A DNA stretch of 64,000 nt, from positions 3,410,001 through 3,474,000 of the forward strand of contig NZ_CP134867.1 in NCBI RefSeq assembly GCF_031954525.1, written 5' to 3'. The notes under the pieces are model-generated. The model saw only the letters and a list, made by a program, of their open reading frames with translations. It made no database searches and was not told the DNA's origin. Source of the stretch: Dyella sp. BiH032 (GTDB lineage Bacteria; Pseudomonadota; Gammaproteobacteria; Xanthomonadales; Rhodanobacteraceae). A program made the translations under genes and the position numbers. This document shows, one piece after another, positions 8,644 through 16,601 of this stretch. Positions within the stretch are counted from its first letter, which is position 1. Every line of letters starts with the position of its first letter.

Positions 8644-9618
8644 ATGAAGTTGCAAACCCTAGCCTGGGCCACCGCATTCGCGCTGGGACTGATGGAACCG
8701 GTCAAGGCCGCCGAGCTGCTCGGTCCAGGCGTCATCTCTACCGGGCTGCAGGAAACCACCGCCGCGTTCTCGCCGGATGGCGCGACCCTGCTGTTCCTGC
8801 GCTCGGACTTCGCGGAGAAGGACGACACCATTTTGATCTCGCATCGCCGGGGCGATGGCTGGTCCGCGCCGGAAGTGGCACCGTTCTCCGGCCAGTGGCA
8901 CGACTCGGAGCCGGCGTTCGCGCCGGACGGCAAGCGCGTGTTCTTCGTTTCCAACCGCCCGCAGCGCGCGGGTGACACTCCCGTGACGGCCGAGATGGGC
9001 GGCCAGCGCTTCGCCGGCACGAACCTCTGGTACGTGGAACGAAAGGCTGGCGGCGGCTGGGGCGAACCGGTGCACGTGGACGGCGCCCACAACGACGGCG
9101 CGATGATCTACAACCCCTCGGTGGCAGCGAACGGCGACGTGTACTTTTCCGCGCACCGGGCCGATAGCGGCAAGTTCTACCAGGTGTACGTGATCCATCC
9201 GGCGGGCCAGGGTTATACGGCGCCTGAGCGCGTCGACCTGGGCGACGCCGAACACAACCGGATGGACCCGTGTATCGATCCCAAGGGACGCTTCCTTCTG
9301 TATGCAGGCAACGAAGGCGATTCGCTGGGCAGCGCGGACATCTATATCGCCTTCCGCCAGGCGGATGGCCGCTGGGGCAAGCCTGAGCACCTCGGCGGCG
9401 AGGTCAATACACCGTCGCTGGAGAACGCGCCGACGCTGGGCCGCGGCTTCGGGGAGCTGTACGTGTCGAGCAACCGCCAGGAGGAGGTGCGCTTTCCCAA
9501 GCCGCACGACGACATCGGGTCGCTGCAGAAGCGGCTCAATGGGCCGCTCAATGGCTCGCGCAATATCTGGCGCGTGGATATCGCGGATGTGTTGCGTACG
9601 CATGGGGTTGGCGGGTGA
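8644..9618 (+). CDS. Secreted PD40/TolB-like propeller protein, paralogue of the 4855 gene
   Basis: A 324-residue protein with a signal peptide (residues 1-22, MKLQTLAWATAFALGL...) and PD40 blades such as AAFSPDGATLLFLRS, PAFAPDGKRVFFVSNRP and RMDPCIDPKGRFLLYAG. It is similar to one half of the larger protein at 4855 and carries the same opening (LGPGVIST versus APGVISS). ATG 8644 is chosen because it begins a clean signal peptide. It follows the LytTR regulator gene by 125 bp and may be regulated by it. The ligand or partner is unknown. Confidence 0.8.
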   Translation: MKLQTLAWATAFALGLMEPVKAAELLGPGVISTGLQETTAAFSPDGATLLFLRSDFAEKDDTILISHRRGDGWSAPEVAPFSGQWHDSEPAFAPDGKRVFFVSNRPQRAGDTPVTAEMGGQRFAGTNLWYVERKAGGGWGEPVHVDGAHNDGAMIYNPSVAANGDVYFSAHRADSGKFYQVYVIHPAGQGYTAPERVDLGDAEHNRMDPCIDPKGRFLLYAGNEGDSLGSADIYIAFRQADGRWGKPEHLGGEVNTPSLENAPTLGRGFGELYVSSNRQEEVRFPKPHDDIGSLQKRLNGPLNGSRNIWRVDIADVLRTHGVGG

Positions 9619-9740
9619 TGCTGTTTTTGTGTTTGTTGTGGGGGTTGTGGGGTGTCGCGTTGGGGGTGAGTGTTGGGGTGGTGTGTGCTTGCCTGCGGGG
9701 AGGTGCTTGTTTTTCGTCTCGCTCTGTCACTTGATGGTGG

Positions 9741-9861
9741 TTCCGGCGTAGGCCGGATGGAGCGCGTAGGTTGGGGTGAGCTTGCGAACCCCAACGGGCG
9801 CTAAGGGGTGCGTCGCGCTCACCTGCTCCGTCATTCCGGTGCAAGGCCGGACGGAGCGCGT
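9741..9861. repeat. Short dispersed-type repeat with two related units
   Basis: Two related units, TTCCGGCGTAGGCCGGA at 9741 and TTCCGGTGCAAGGCCGGA at 9834, each followed by GGAGCGCG, flank an inverted repeat GTTGGGG (9770-9776) / CCCCAAC (9789-9795). This is a different repeat type from the adjoining mosaic element. The 905-bp gap 9619-10523 holds this unit, copy C of the mosaic, a G/T-rich stretch (9619-9735), and no gene I can support. Confidence 0.6.
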
Positions 9862-9920
9862 CGTGCGGAGAACGCCCGGAGGGCGGCCCTGAAGGGGCGG
9901 GCGCAGCGAGTCATCCCAGT

Positions 9921-10343
9921 GGCGACGCCGCTCGGTAATCGGCGAGGTGGTCGCTAGTCTTGTCTCGCCCCTCGCGGGGCGAGGGGTTTCGCTCTCCTGC
10001 CGGAGAGCGAGTTACTTCTTCTTTGCTTGCCCAAAGAAGAAGTAACCAAGAAGAAAAGGCACCCTGCGCGGCGCCCTCCGCAGCCTAGGCTGCTCCGGGT
10101 GCGTTGAGGGCTGGCCGGGCTTTTCGATCGGGCATCCCTGCCCGAATCGAAAAGGCGGGGACGTCCTGTCCCCGCCCGCCTGCGGCGGCCTGACCGTCCA
10201 GCCCTCACCGCCGCGAAGGGAACCCGGTAGATCAAGAGCACTACGGAGCGTCGCTTTGCTCGCTCTTGCTTTTTATTTGCCGCGGTACCGCACTTCTCCT
10301 TCTCCCCTCTGGGGAGAAGGCGGGATGAGGGGCCGATGCTTGC
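9921..10343 (-). repeat. Mosaic hairpin repeat, copy C
   Basis: Inverted copy of the mosaic element between the second propeller gene and the DUF305 gene. It retains the GTTACTTCTTC / GAAGAAGTAAC hairpin, the CGCTCTCC/GGAGAGCG stem, the CTCGCCCC/GGGGCGAG stem, the two GGGGAC-type hairpins and the terminal GGGGAGAAGG box. It shares with copy A the outer segment reading GCGACCACCTCGC on the minus strand. Confidence 0.85.
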
Positions 10344-10523
10344 GATAACGTATCGAACGCAAAACACGACCCGCTCTTCCGCAGAGCGCGCGTAGCTTGG
10401 GCGGCCTGCGCCTCTTGCCCTGGTCGGACTTGAGTGATTTGCGCTGCCTCCGCCGGCTCAGTCCGCTCACAGCTCTCCGACGCCGTCTTCGTATAGTCGG
10501 AGGGAACGAACGGGAAACTGGCC

Positions 10524-11018
10524 ATGAATGCGAGTTACGGGCGCTTTGCCGTGATGGTCGCGGTGTCGACGGTGCTGATGTTCGTGCTGATGTATTTCAA
10601 CACTTACGCACTGGACCATGTGTACTGGAGCCAGACGCGTGCCTGGATGGCGCTGGTGATGGGGGCGGTGATGGCGGTGGTCATGCTGCTTTTCATGTGG
10701 GACATGTATCCGGGACGCGGCGCCAAGTTCGGGATTCTTGCGGGGGCAGTGGTGGTCTTTGCGGGAGCCTTGTCGCTGGTGCGCAGTCAGGCCACGGTGG
10801 ATGACGTCGATTGGATGCGCGCGATGATCCCGCACCATTCCATCGCCATCCTCACCAGCAGGCACGCGCACATCGAAGATCCGCGCGTGCGGAAGCTCGC
10901 GGACGAAATCATTTCGTCGCAGGAGCGGGAGATCGGTGAGATGAAGGCGCTCATCCGCGATCTGCGCGAGCACCCGGAGCAGGCGCAGAAGCACGCTGCC
11001 GCGGCCAGCGAGCACTAG
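10524..11018 (+). CDS. DUF305-family membrane protein
   Basis: A 164-residue protein with three predicted membrane helices (residues 5-30, 38-58, 65-90) followed by a C-terminal DUF305 helical domain containing DWMRAMIPHHSIAILTS and a paired-His motif, then DPRVRKLADEIISSQEREI. DUF305 proteins are four-helix-bundle proteins, often found near copper or other metal genes, whose biochemical role is not settled. Its stop codon TAG overlaps the TAG of the convergent downstream gene through a shared CTAG at 11015-11018. Confidence 0.85.
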   Translation: MNASYGRFAVMVAVSTVLMFVLMYFNTYALDHVYWSQTRAWMALVMGAVMAVVMLLFMWDMYPGRGAKFGILAGAVVVFAGALSLVRSQATVDDVDWMRAMIPHHSIAILTSRHAHIEDPRVRKLADEIISSQEREIGEMKALIRDLREHPEQAQKHAAAASEH

Positions 11019-11332
11019 CCTCCGCGGCCGGCCAGCTGATTGGAGACGACTTCGCCTACGTAGGCGAGCAGCGGCGCGGCTTCCGTCAGCGTCAGGCTTA
11101 CCGGCTCGGCGTTCTCGTCCAGCACCCCGAGCGTGAACTCCAGGTCGTCGCACAGATCGCCTACGCCCAGTTCCGAAGGTTGTTGGTGCAGGCTGCGGGG
11201 GTTGAGTACGGTCCAGTACAGCGGTTGTTCGATGGCCACCTCGCGCACCCCGGCTTCCAGGATGTGGTCGAAGAGGCGATTGACCGCCTGCTGTAGCCTG
11301 GCGATGTCGATGACCGCACGGTCTTTATCCAT
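11015..11332 (-). CDS. Conserved-type hypothetical protein, 105 aa
   Basis: A soluble 105-residue protein starting at ATG 11332 (MDKDRAVIDIARLQQAVN). It is mildly acidic, without signal peptide or membrane segment, and contains PLYWTVLNPRSLHQQPSELG and an acidic helix near GDLCDDLEFTLGVLDE. Codon use is typical of the region, so I regard it as a real gene. I do not recognise the family and propose no function. It is convergent with the DUF305 gene and divergent from the DUF1444-like gene. Confidence 0.7.
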   Translation of the reverse strand: MDKDRAVIDIARLQQAVNRLFDHILEAGVREVAIEQPLYWTVLNPRSLHQQPSELGVGDLCDDLEFTLGVLDENAEPVSLTLTEAAPLLAYVGEVVSNQLAGRGG

Positions 11333-11567
11333 GGCGTGTTCCCCCTGAGCCGGGGTCCAGCCTAGGCCTCGGCGCGTGAACCTCGTGTGCGCGTCACAGG
11401 CGGTGTCGCCGGCCGTCGACCCGTTGCCGCGGCGGCAGCCGGACGAACGCACGTGCGACGGGCCGCGGCGCGATCCTGATCCCCTAGCCTGGAACCAGGC
11501 CCGCCAACCCGCCCCGCCGCTATGCTTGGGCATCGCGACCGGCAAGGGCCGAAGGAAGGGGGAAAGG

Positions 11568-12806
11568 ATGGGGATCCTGGATCTGTTCCGGCGCCAGCTG
11601 ACGCCGGAGCGCTTCGCCGCGCAGGTAAGCAGGCAACTGGCCAGGACACGCCCCGGCTGGCGCGGCGATTACGACCAAGCGCTGTTCTGCTTGCATGTAT
11701 CCGACGCTGCGGGCAGCCGGGGCATGATCCATCTGTACAACGCCCATGCTGATGCCTGCCGTCAGCCGCCATCGCGGCGCGCCCAGGTGATCGAGCGCTA
11801 TCTCAGCGCGTTCCTGGATACCGCCACCGCGGATGTCGACAAGTCCCCTGCCCGGCTGTTGCCGATCGTGCGCTTCCGCGCAGTCTTCGAAAGCACGCCG
11901 CTGCTGCACCGCGTCTCCGGCCATGCTTTCGACGCCTCGCTCGCCGTTCCCTACCGGCCTTTGGCGGGCGATCTGGCGGTCGCACTGGGCCTGGACCGGG
12001 AGCATTCGATCGCCACCGTCAACCGCGGCCAGCTCGATGCCTGGGGCATGGATTTCGAGACCGCCCTGGTGCAGGCGATCGCCAACCTCCGTGAGCGCAG
12101 CACCGGCGCATTCGAGGCGGTGGGCAACGTCCTGGTTTCGCCATGGCGGGACACCTACGACGCCTCGCGTCTCCTGCTGGAGGACCTGCTCTACCGGTTG
12201 CCGCTCAAGGGCGACCCGGTGATCGCACTGCCATCGCGCGACGTCCTGCTGGTGACCGGCAGCAAGGATGAACGCGGCCTGGCCGAACTGGCGCGCATGA
12301 CGATGGCGGTGCTCCACGACGAGACCCGTCCGCTTTCGGAACAGCCGCTGGTGCTGCGGGATGGGCAATGGCTGACTTTCGAGAGCGCGGAGCCTTGTCC
12401 CGACGAGCCGCTGGAAGCCAGGTATCGGCGCGTGCTGGGCTTTCACCAGGATCAGAAGGAGATGCTGGACAAGGTTCACGAGCGCGACGGCATCGATCTG
12501 TTCGTCGCCAGCTACCGCGTCTATCGCGACGAGGCGAGCGGCCGGTTCACCAGTTCGGCACAATGGACGCGTGGCGTCGCCACGCTATTGCCACGCGCGG
12601 AGCAGCTGTGGCTCCACTGCGATCGCGACGGCGAATTGCTGGTCGTTCCCTGGGCAGACGCCGAAATGGTGCTCGGTGGTTTCCAGGCGCAGCCTGAGCT
12701 CTATCCGGAGCGTTTCCTGGTCACGGATTTCCCGACCGACGAACAGCTACGCCGTTTGCGCGCGTACGCTTCCAAAGTATGGACGGTTCCGCGCGAAACG
12801 AAGTGA
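11568..12806 (+). CDS. DUF1444-like protein
   Basis: A soluble 412-residue protein. The start at ATG 11568 follows a GGGGGAAAGG purine tract and begins MGILDLFRRQLTPERFAAQV, typical of cytoplasmic proteins with an amphipathic start. The central part, with FRAVFESTPLLHRVSGHAF and GQLDAWGMDFETALVQAIANL, is reminiscent of the DUF1444 (YtpQ) family, whose function is unknown. The resemblance is by eye and the family call is tentative. No operon partner is evident. Confidence 0.65.
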   Translation: MGILDLFRRQLTPERFAAQVSRQLARTRPGWRGDYDQALFCLHVSDAAGSRGMIHLYNAHADACRQPPSRRAQVIERYLSAFLDTATADVDKSPARLLPIVRFRAVFESTPLLHRVSGHAFDASLAVPYRPLAGDLAVALGLDREHSIATVNRGQLDAWGMDFETALVQAIANLRERSTGAFEAVGNVLVSPWRDTYDASRLLLEDLLYRLPLKGDPVIALPSRDVLLVTGSKDERGLAELARMTMAVLHDETRPLSEQPLVLRDGQWLTFESAEPCPDEPLEARYRRVLGFHQDQKEMLDKVHERDGIDLFVASYRVYRDEASGRFTSSAQWTRGVATLLPRAEQLWLHCDRDGELLVVPWADAEMVLGGFQAQPELYPERFLVTDFPTDEQLRRLRAYASKVWTVPRETK

Positions 12807-13095
12807 TCGCATTCCCGCCGATGAACGTGATGGAAACGCGAAAACGAGTGCGCGCCAATCGCCAACGGCGCGAAAATGCCATGAGCGGCATCGCGTTTTG
12901 TCGCGCGCTTATGTCTCGCCGGGGTTGACGAAGCACGGCGTGAGCAACATTCCATCGCCGCAATGTTTCGCGCCTGATGTCAACCTATCCGAGCCGCCTT
13001 TCGCACCGCGTCGCCATCGGCGCAACCTTCTCGGACATTTCACGCGACTGACCCTAAGTTGCCACGGAATCGGGGAGACGGGTGTCACGGCGAAC

Positions 13096-14646
13096 ATGGA
13101 ATTCAGGCTGGGATGGTTGGGGCGGCAATGGGCGGTCGCCATCATCTATGGCATCGCGTACATGCTGTTGCGCAAAGCCGGCTTTGCGCATTTTGTGCCG
13201 GCCAGTGGCCTGAAACTGGCGGTGCTCCTGTTGATGCCGCGCCGGTACTGGCCCGCGCTCCTGGTGAGCGAAACCCTGCTGCTGATGTTCGACCTGTATG
13301 ACGGCATCGGTGCGTTCGGCTGGGCGTTCTATGTAGCCTCCATCCTTCCGCCCATCGCACTGCTGATGATGGTGGTCGGGCTGTGCCAGGACCGCCTGCC
13401 CGGCCTGGTGTTTCCGGACATCCATCTGGGCAGCGTGCTGGTATGCATCTTCGGCGCGAGCGTGCTGCTGGTGGCCGACGGCTTGATGGTGGCCTCGCTG
13501 ATGCCTGAAGCGGCTCGGCTGGGCCGCAAGCCGCTCACGGATCTGGTCTCCGATTATTTCCTCGGCACCTACAGCGGCATGCTCGCGGTGGTGCCGCTGG
13601 CGCTCGCCGGTGCGCAGCAATGGCACCAGCACCGTTCGCTGCGCGGCGTGTGGCGCGAGAACCAGCCACTGTTGCAGGCGGCGCTGATCACGCTCGCCGC
13701 GGTGGGCATCGAGGTGCTGGTCCTGGCCGGCACGGACGACGCCATGCTGCGCTTCACCGGCCAGGCGGTGCTGTTCGTGCCCACGGCCTACTTTGCCATC
13801 ACCTGGGGCTGGCGCGGCGCGGCGGTGATCGGCGCGATCGCCAGCTTCGGCATCGTGGCCCTGATGCCGGCGATGTTCGACATCGCCACGCTGATGACCC
13901 AGACCATGATGGCGCTGTTCCTGACCATCTCCACCGTGCTGGGCATGCAGACTACGCGTCTCAAGCACGCGCTGGCGGCGGTGGACGACCAGATGGACAA
14001 GGCGCGGCTGGAGCAGCATCTGGCCGAGATGAAGTTGCAGCGCAGCTCCTTCGAACTGGCTTACGTGAGCGGCGAATTGGCGCGCGCGCACCGGCACCTG
14101 CTGATCCAGCTCGACCATTCGCCCAACCGCGGCGAGGTGGACAGCTACAAACGCGCTTTGACCATGACCACCTCGCGCCTGAAGGAACTGGCCGACGCGC
14201 TGTCGCCGCCGATGGGCGCGAGCCACCCCAACGCACTGGCGGAAGGGCCGCTCGCGCAGGTGCTGGAAAGCTTCGGCATCGATTACCAGGCCGACGTGCA
14301 AGGCCATTGGAGCCGGTTGCCGCGCAACACGCTGTCCCTGCTCTATCGGCTGGCCTGCGAGGCGGCCTCGTACCTGCTCAAGGAATGCCCCAGCGATCGC
14401 ATCGTGCTGTCCACCGATACGCGGACCAGCGACGATGGCACCCTCATCCACCTGAGGGTGAGCAGCGAGGGCGCACCGGTCGCGCCGCCATCGCCGGATA
14501 AAGTCACCAAGGGCTTGGGCACGCTGGGTCTGGGCCTTTCAGAGTTGCGCCTGCGCGCCCAGCTGTTCAATGGCGACGTGACCGTGGATGGGCGCGCCAT
14601 CCAGGTCACGTTGCGGCAGGAACTTACTGTCCCTCGATTCGGTTGA
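13096..14646 (+). CDS. MASE1-type membrane sensor with degenerate histidine kinase half
   Basis: A 516-residue protein. Residues 5-290 form about eight membrane helices of MASE1 type (FVPASGLKLAVLLLMPRRYW near the start). The cytoplasmic half (about 295-516) resembles a HisKA_3/HATPase kinase: LYRLACEAASYLLKECP sits at the N-box position and LGTLGLGLSELRLRAQLF at the glycine box. The N-box asparagine is absent and no ELHD-type phosphoacceptor motif is present, so kinase activity is doubtful. ATG 13096 begins the first helix; no strong ribosome-binding site is visible. The last 23 bases overlap the convergent gene. Confidence 0.75.
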   Translation: MEFRLGWLGRQWAVAIIYGIAYMLLRKAGFAHFVPASGLKLAVLLLMPRRYWPALLVSETLLLMFDLYDGIGAFGWAFYVASILPPIALLMMVVGLCQDRLPGLVFPDIHLGSVLVCIFGASVLLVADGLMVASLMPEAARLGRKPLTDLVSDYFLGTYSGMLAVVPLALAGAQQWHQHRSLRGVWRENQPLLQAALITLAAVGIEVLVLAGTDDAMLRFTGQAVLFVPTAYFAITWGWRGAAVIGAIASFGIVALMPAMFDIATLMTQTMMALFLTISTVLGMQTTRLKHALAAVDDQMDKARLEQHLAEMKLQRSSFELAYVSGELARAHRHLLIQLDHSPNRGEVDSYKRALTMTTSRLKELADALSPPMGASHPNALAEGPLAQVLESFGIDYQADVQGHWSRLPRNTLSLLYRLACEAASYLLKECPSDRIVLSTDTRTSDDGTLIHLRVSSEGAPVAPPSPDKVTKGLGTLGLGLSELRLRAQLFNGDVTVDGRAIQVTLRQELTVPRFG

Positions 14647-15289
14647 TCGGACAGCTGTTGGGGTCTTCCTTGCAATTCGACTCTTCCTGCGGCGTCAGCA
14701 TGCGCGTCTGCGGCGCGATGCGATTGATCGGGCAGCTGTTGGGGTCTTCCTTGCAGTTGGATGCTTCATCGGCCGGCAGCAGGCTCGCGCCCGGCGCCGA
14801 CAAGGTGTCGATCCGGTTGATCGGGCAGCTGTTGGGGTCTTCCTTGCAATTGGACGCGTCGTCTGCCGAGGCATAGCGCCCCGAGGCCGTTTCATCGGAC
14901 AGGGTCCAGACCTGCTGGCCGCCATCGTCCACGCCAACGCTCAGCCTGACTTGCGCGTCCCGATAGACCACCTCGGAACCGCGGATCGCCCCCACCGCTA
15001 GCGGCGCGTCAGGCGTGGAGACACGCTCGGCGTCGCTACCCATCGGCAAGACCAGATGCACGCCCGCCGCCACGGCGACGCCGGCACGCACGCGTCCCGC
15101 GGCGTCGTTGACCTGGACGTATTCGATCCCGTCCTTGACGAAGGTATAGACGTGCCAGCGCGGACTGAGCGAGCGATCCACCGTCGACGGCGCAACACTG
15201 CCCATCCCCTGCCCCGATGCCGGAGCGGCCGCGCACACGACCGAGCCGCAACTCAAAAGGACACCCCATGCGAGATAACGCAGCTTCAT
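14624..15289 (-). CDS. Secreted protein with three C-terminal Cys-containing repeats
   Basis: A 221-residue protein of unknown function with a signal peptide (MKLRYLAWGVLLSCGSVVCAA). Residues about 45-140 look like a compact beta-rich domain (RWHVYTFVKDGIEYVQVND; VHLVLPMGSDAERVS). The C-terminal third is three copies of SNCKEDPNSCPINRI at residues 146-160, 177-191 and 204-218, joined by variable Ala/Pro-rich linkers. Each copy has two cysteines six residues apart, suggesting small disulfide loops in the periplasm or outside the cell. The repeats could be a binding or anchoring module, or releasable peptides; nothing decides this. It ends inside the convergent MASE1 gene. Confidence 0.75.
   Translation of the reverse strand: MKLRYLAWGVLLSCGSVVCAAAPASGQGMGSVAPSTVDRSLSPRWHVYTFVKDGIEYVQVNDAAGRVRAGVAVAAGVHLVLPMGSDAERVSTPDAPLAVGAIRGSEVVYRDAQVRLSVGVDDGGQQVWTLSDETASGRYASADDASNCKEDPNSCPINRIDTLSAPGASLLPADEASNCKEDPNSCPINRIAPQTRMLTPQEESNCKEDPNSCPINRIEGQ
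14636..14854 (-). repeat. Three near-identical coding repeats
   Basis: The 45-bp units at 14810-14854, 14717-14761 and 14636-14680 (minus-strand order) each encode SNCKEDPNSCPINRI. Between units the core on the plus strand, GCTGTTGGGGTCTTCCTTGCA (split here as GCTGTTGGGG and TCTTCCTTGCA), is identical, including synonymous positions. Unit starts are 93 and 81 bp apart, whole codons, so the reading frame is preserved. Nucleotide identity beyond the protein suggests recent duplication or gene conversion. Confidence 0.9.
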
Positions 15290-15572
15290 CGTCGTGATTC
15301 TCCCTGTTGGCAATGCACCCCTGCGGTGTCGTCTCATCGTGACGAAGCCATCGTGACGGCCGGGTGAGAAGCAGGCATACAAAAGGGTGTGCGAAGTGCA
15401 GCGAACGTCGGCGTTTAGGAGGGGTTTTGCATGCCAACTGCCGGGTGAAACGTGGCGGGAACGTTTACGTTGGGAAGTTTTGGCGGCGTAGGGAGATGTG
15501 TTCGAGTGTGTTGAGCCGTGGGTATGGATGAGAGTGCTATGTGGGTGTGGCAGCTTTTGCCTGGAAGTGATC

Positions 15573-15987
15573 GCAAGCCCCGCCCCCTCATCCCGCCTTC
15601 TCCCCGGCGGGGAGAAGGAGAAGTGGCGTACCGAGGCAAGCAGCCAGCCATCAAGCAAGAGCGAGCGAAGCGATGCTCCGTGTCGCTCTTGATCTTCCGG
15701 GTTCCCTTCGCGGCGGTGAGGGCTGGACGATCAGGCCGCCGAAGGCGGGCGGGGACAGGACGTCCCCGCCTTTTCGATCAGGGCAAGGATGCCCTGTCGA
15801 AAAGCCCGGCCAGCCCTCAACGCACCCGCAGCAGCGTAGGCTGCGGAGGGCGCCGCGCAGGGGGCCTTTTCTTCTTGGTTACTTCTCGAGGTCCCCCTTG
15901 AGGGGATTGGGCAAGCAAAGAAGAAGTAACTCGCTCTCCGGCAGGAGAGCGAAAGCCTCGCCCCGCGAGGGGCGAGACACGACTGGC
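15573..15987 (+). repeat. Mosaic hairpin repeat, copy D
   Basis: Plus-orientation copy of the mosaic element, closest to copy B in carrying the CTCAAGGGGGACCTCGAG-type insertion within the GTTACTTC hairpin (CTCGAGGTCCCCCTTGAGGGG here). It lies in the 769-bp gap between the start of the repeat-protein gene (15289) and the end of the cytochrome b561 gene (16059). I see no gene in 15290-15572, which is G/T-rich on the plus strand, or in 15988-16058. Confidence 0.85.
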
Positions 15988-16058
15988 CGTAAGGCGACAG
16001 CCGAGCCGTGACAAAGCGAAAAGCACAGCCTCATCGAGCGAAAACGGCCACGCAGACC

Positions 16059-16601
16059 TCAGCGCCGACGCCACCCCCACATACTCCCAAACACCCCATC
16101 CCTCCGCACCAACCCGTGATAAAGCGCCGCCCCAAGGTGCCCCACAAACACCACCAGCAACACCCCCGCCAACCACGCATGCAGATGACGCAACACCGCA
16201 AACGCCACCGCATTCGCCGGCAGAATCGAAGGAAGGCGCAGCGAATGACTCAGCATCACCGGGTATCCGCCCGCCGACAGCATCGCCCACCCCACCAGCG
16301 GCAACGCGAACATCAGCACGTAAAGCAACCAATGCGAGGCATGCGCGGCGAGCTTCTGCACGGCGGGGAGATCCGCAGGAAGCGGCGGCGGGGGATGGCG
16401 CAGGCGCACCGCGAGGCGGACCACCGCCAGCAGCAGGATCGCGATGCCCAGCGGCTTGTGCAGCCGCACCAGCCAGTCGTGGCGTTCGGAGACGGAAGCC
16501 ACCATGCCCACGCCGACGAACAGCATGGTCACGATCATCGCCGCCATCAGCCCGTGCAGGATGCGGGCCGGCAACGCGAACATTCCGGTCGGGCGGTTCA
16601 T
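16059..16601 (-). CDS. Cytochrome b561 family protein
   Basis: A 180-residue inner-membrane di-heme cytochrome of the prokaryotic b561 family with four membrane helices. Candidate heme-ligand histidines are in ARILHGLMAAMI, LVRLHKPLGIAI, AAHASHWLLYVL and LRHLHAWLAGVL, one per helix as expected. It overlaps the upstream catalase-like gene by ATGA (16598-16601), so the two are probably made together, with this protein passing electrons to or from the membrane quinone pool. The last 40 codons are strikingly rich in GGG, TTG, GTG and TTT next to repeat copy D. Confidence 0.88.
   Translation of the reverse strand: MNRPTGMFALPARILHGLMAAMIVTMLFVGVGMVASVSERHDWLVRLHKPLGIAILLLAVVRLAVRLRHPPPPLPADLPAVQKLAAHASHWLLYVLMFALPLVGWAMLSAGGYPVMLSHSLRLPSILPANAVAFAVLRHLHAWLAGVLLVVFVGHLGAALYHGLVRRDGVFGSMWGWRRR

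Noticed and set aside
14636..14854. Regularly spaced repeats suggesting a CRISPR-like array
   Set aside because: The three units are in frame within a signal-peptide-bearing gene, spacers are whole codons, and no cas gene is nearby.
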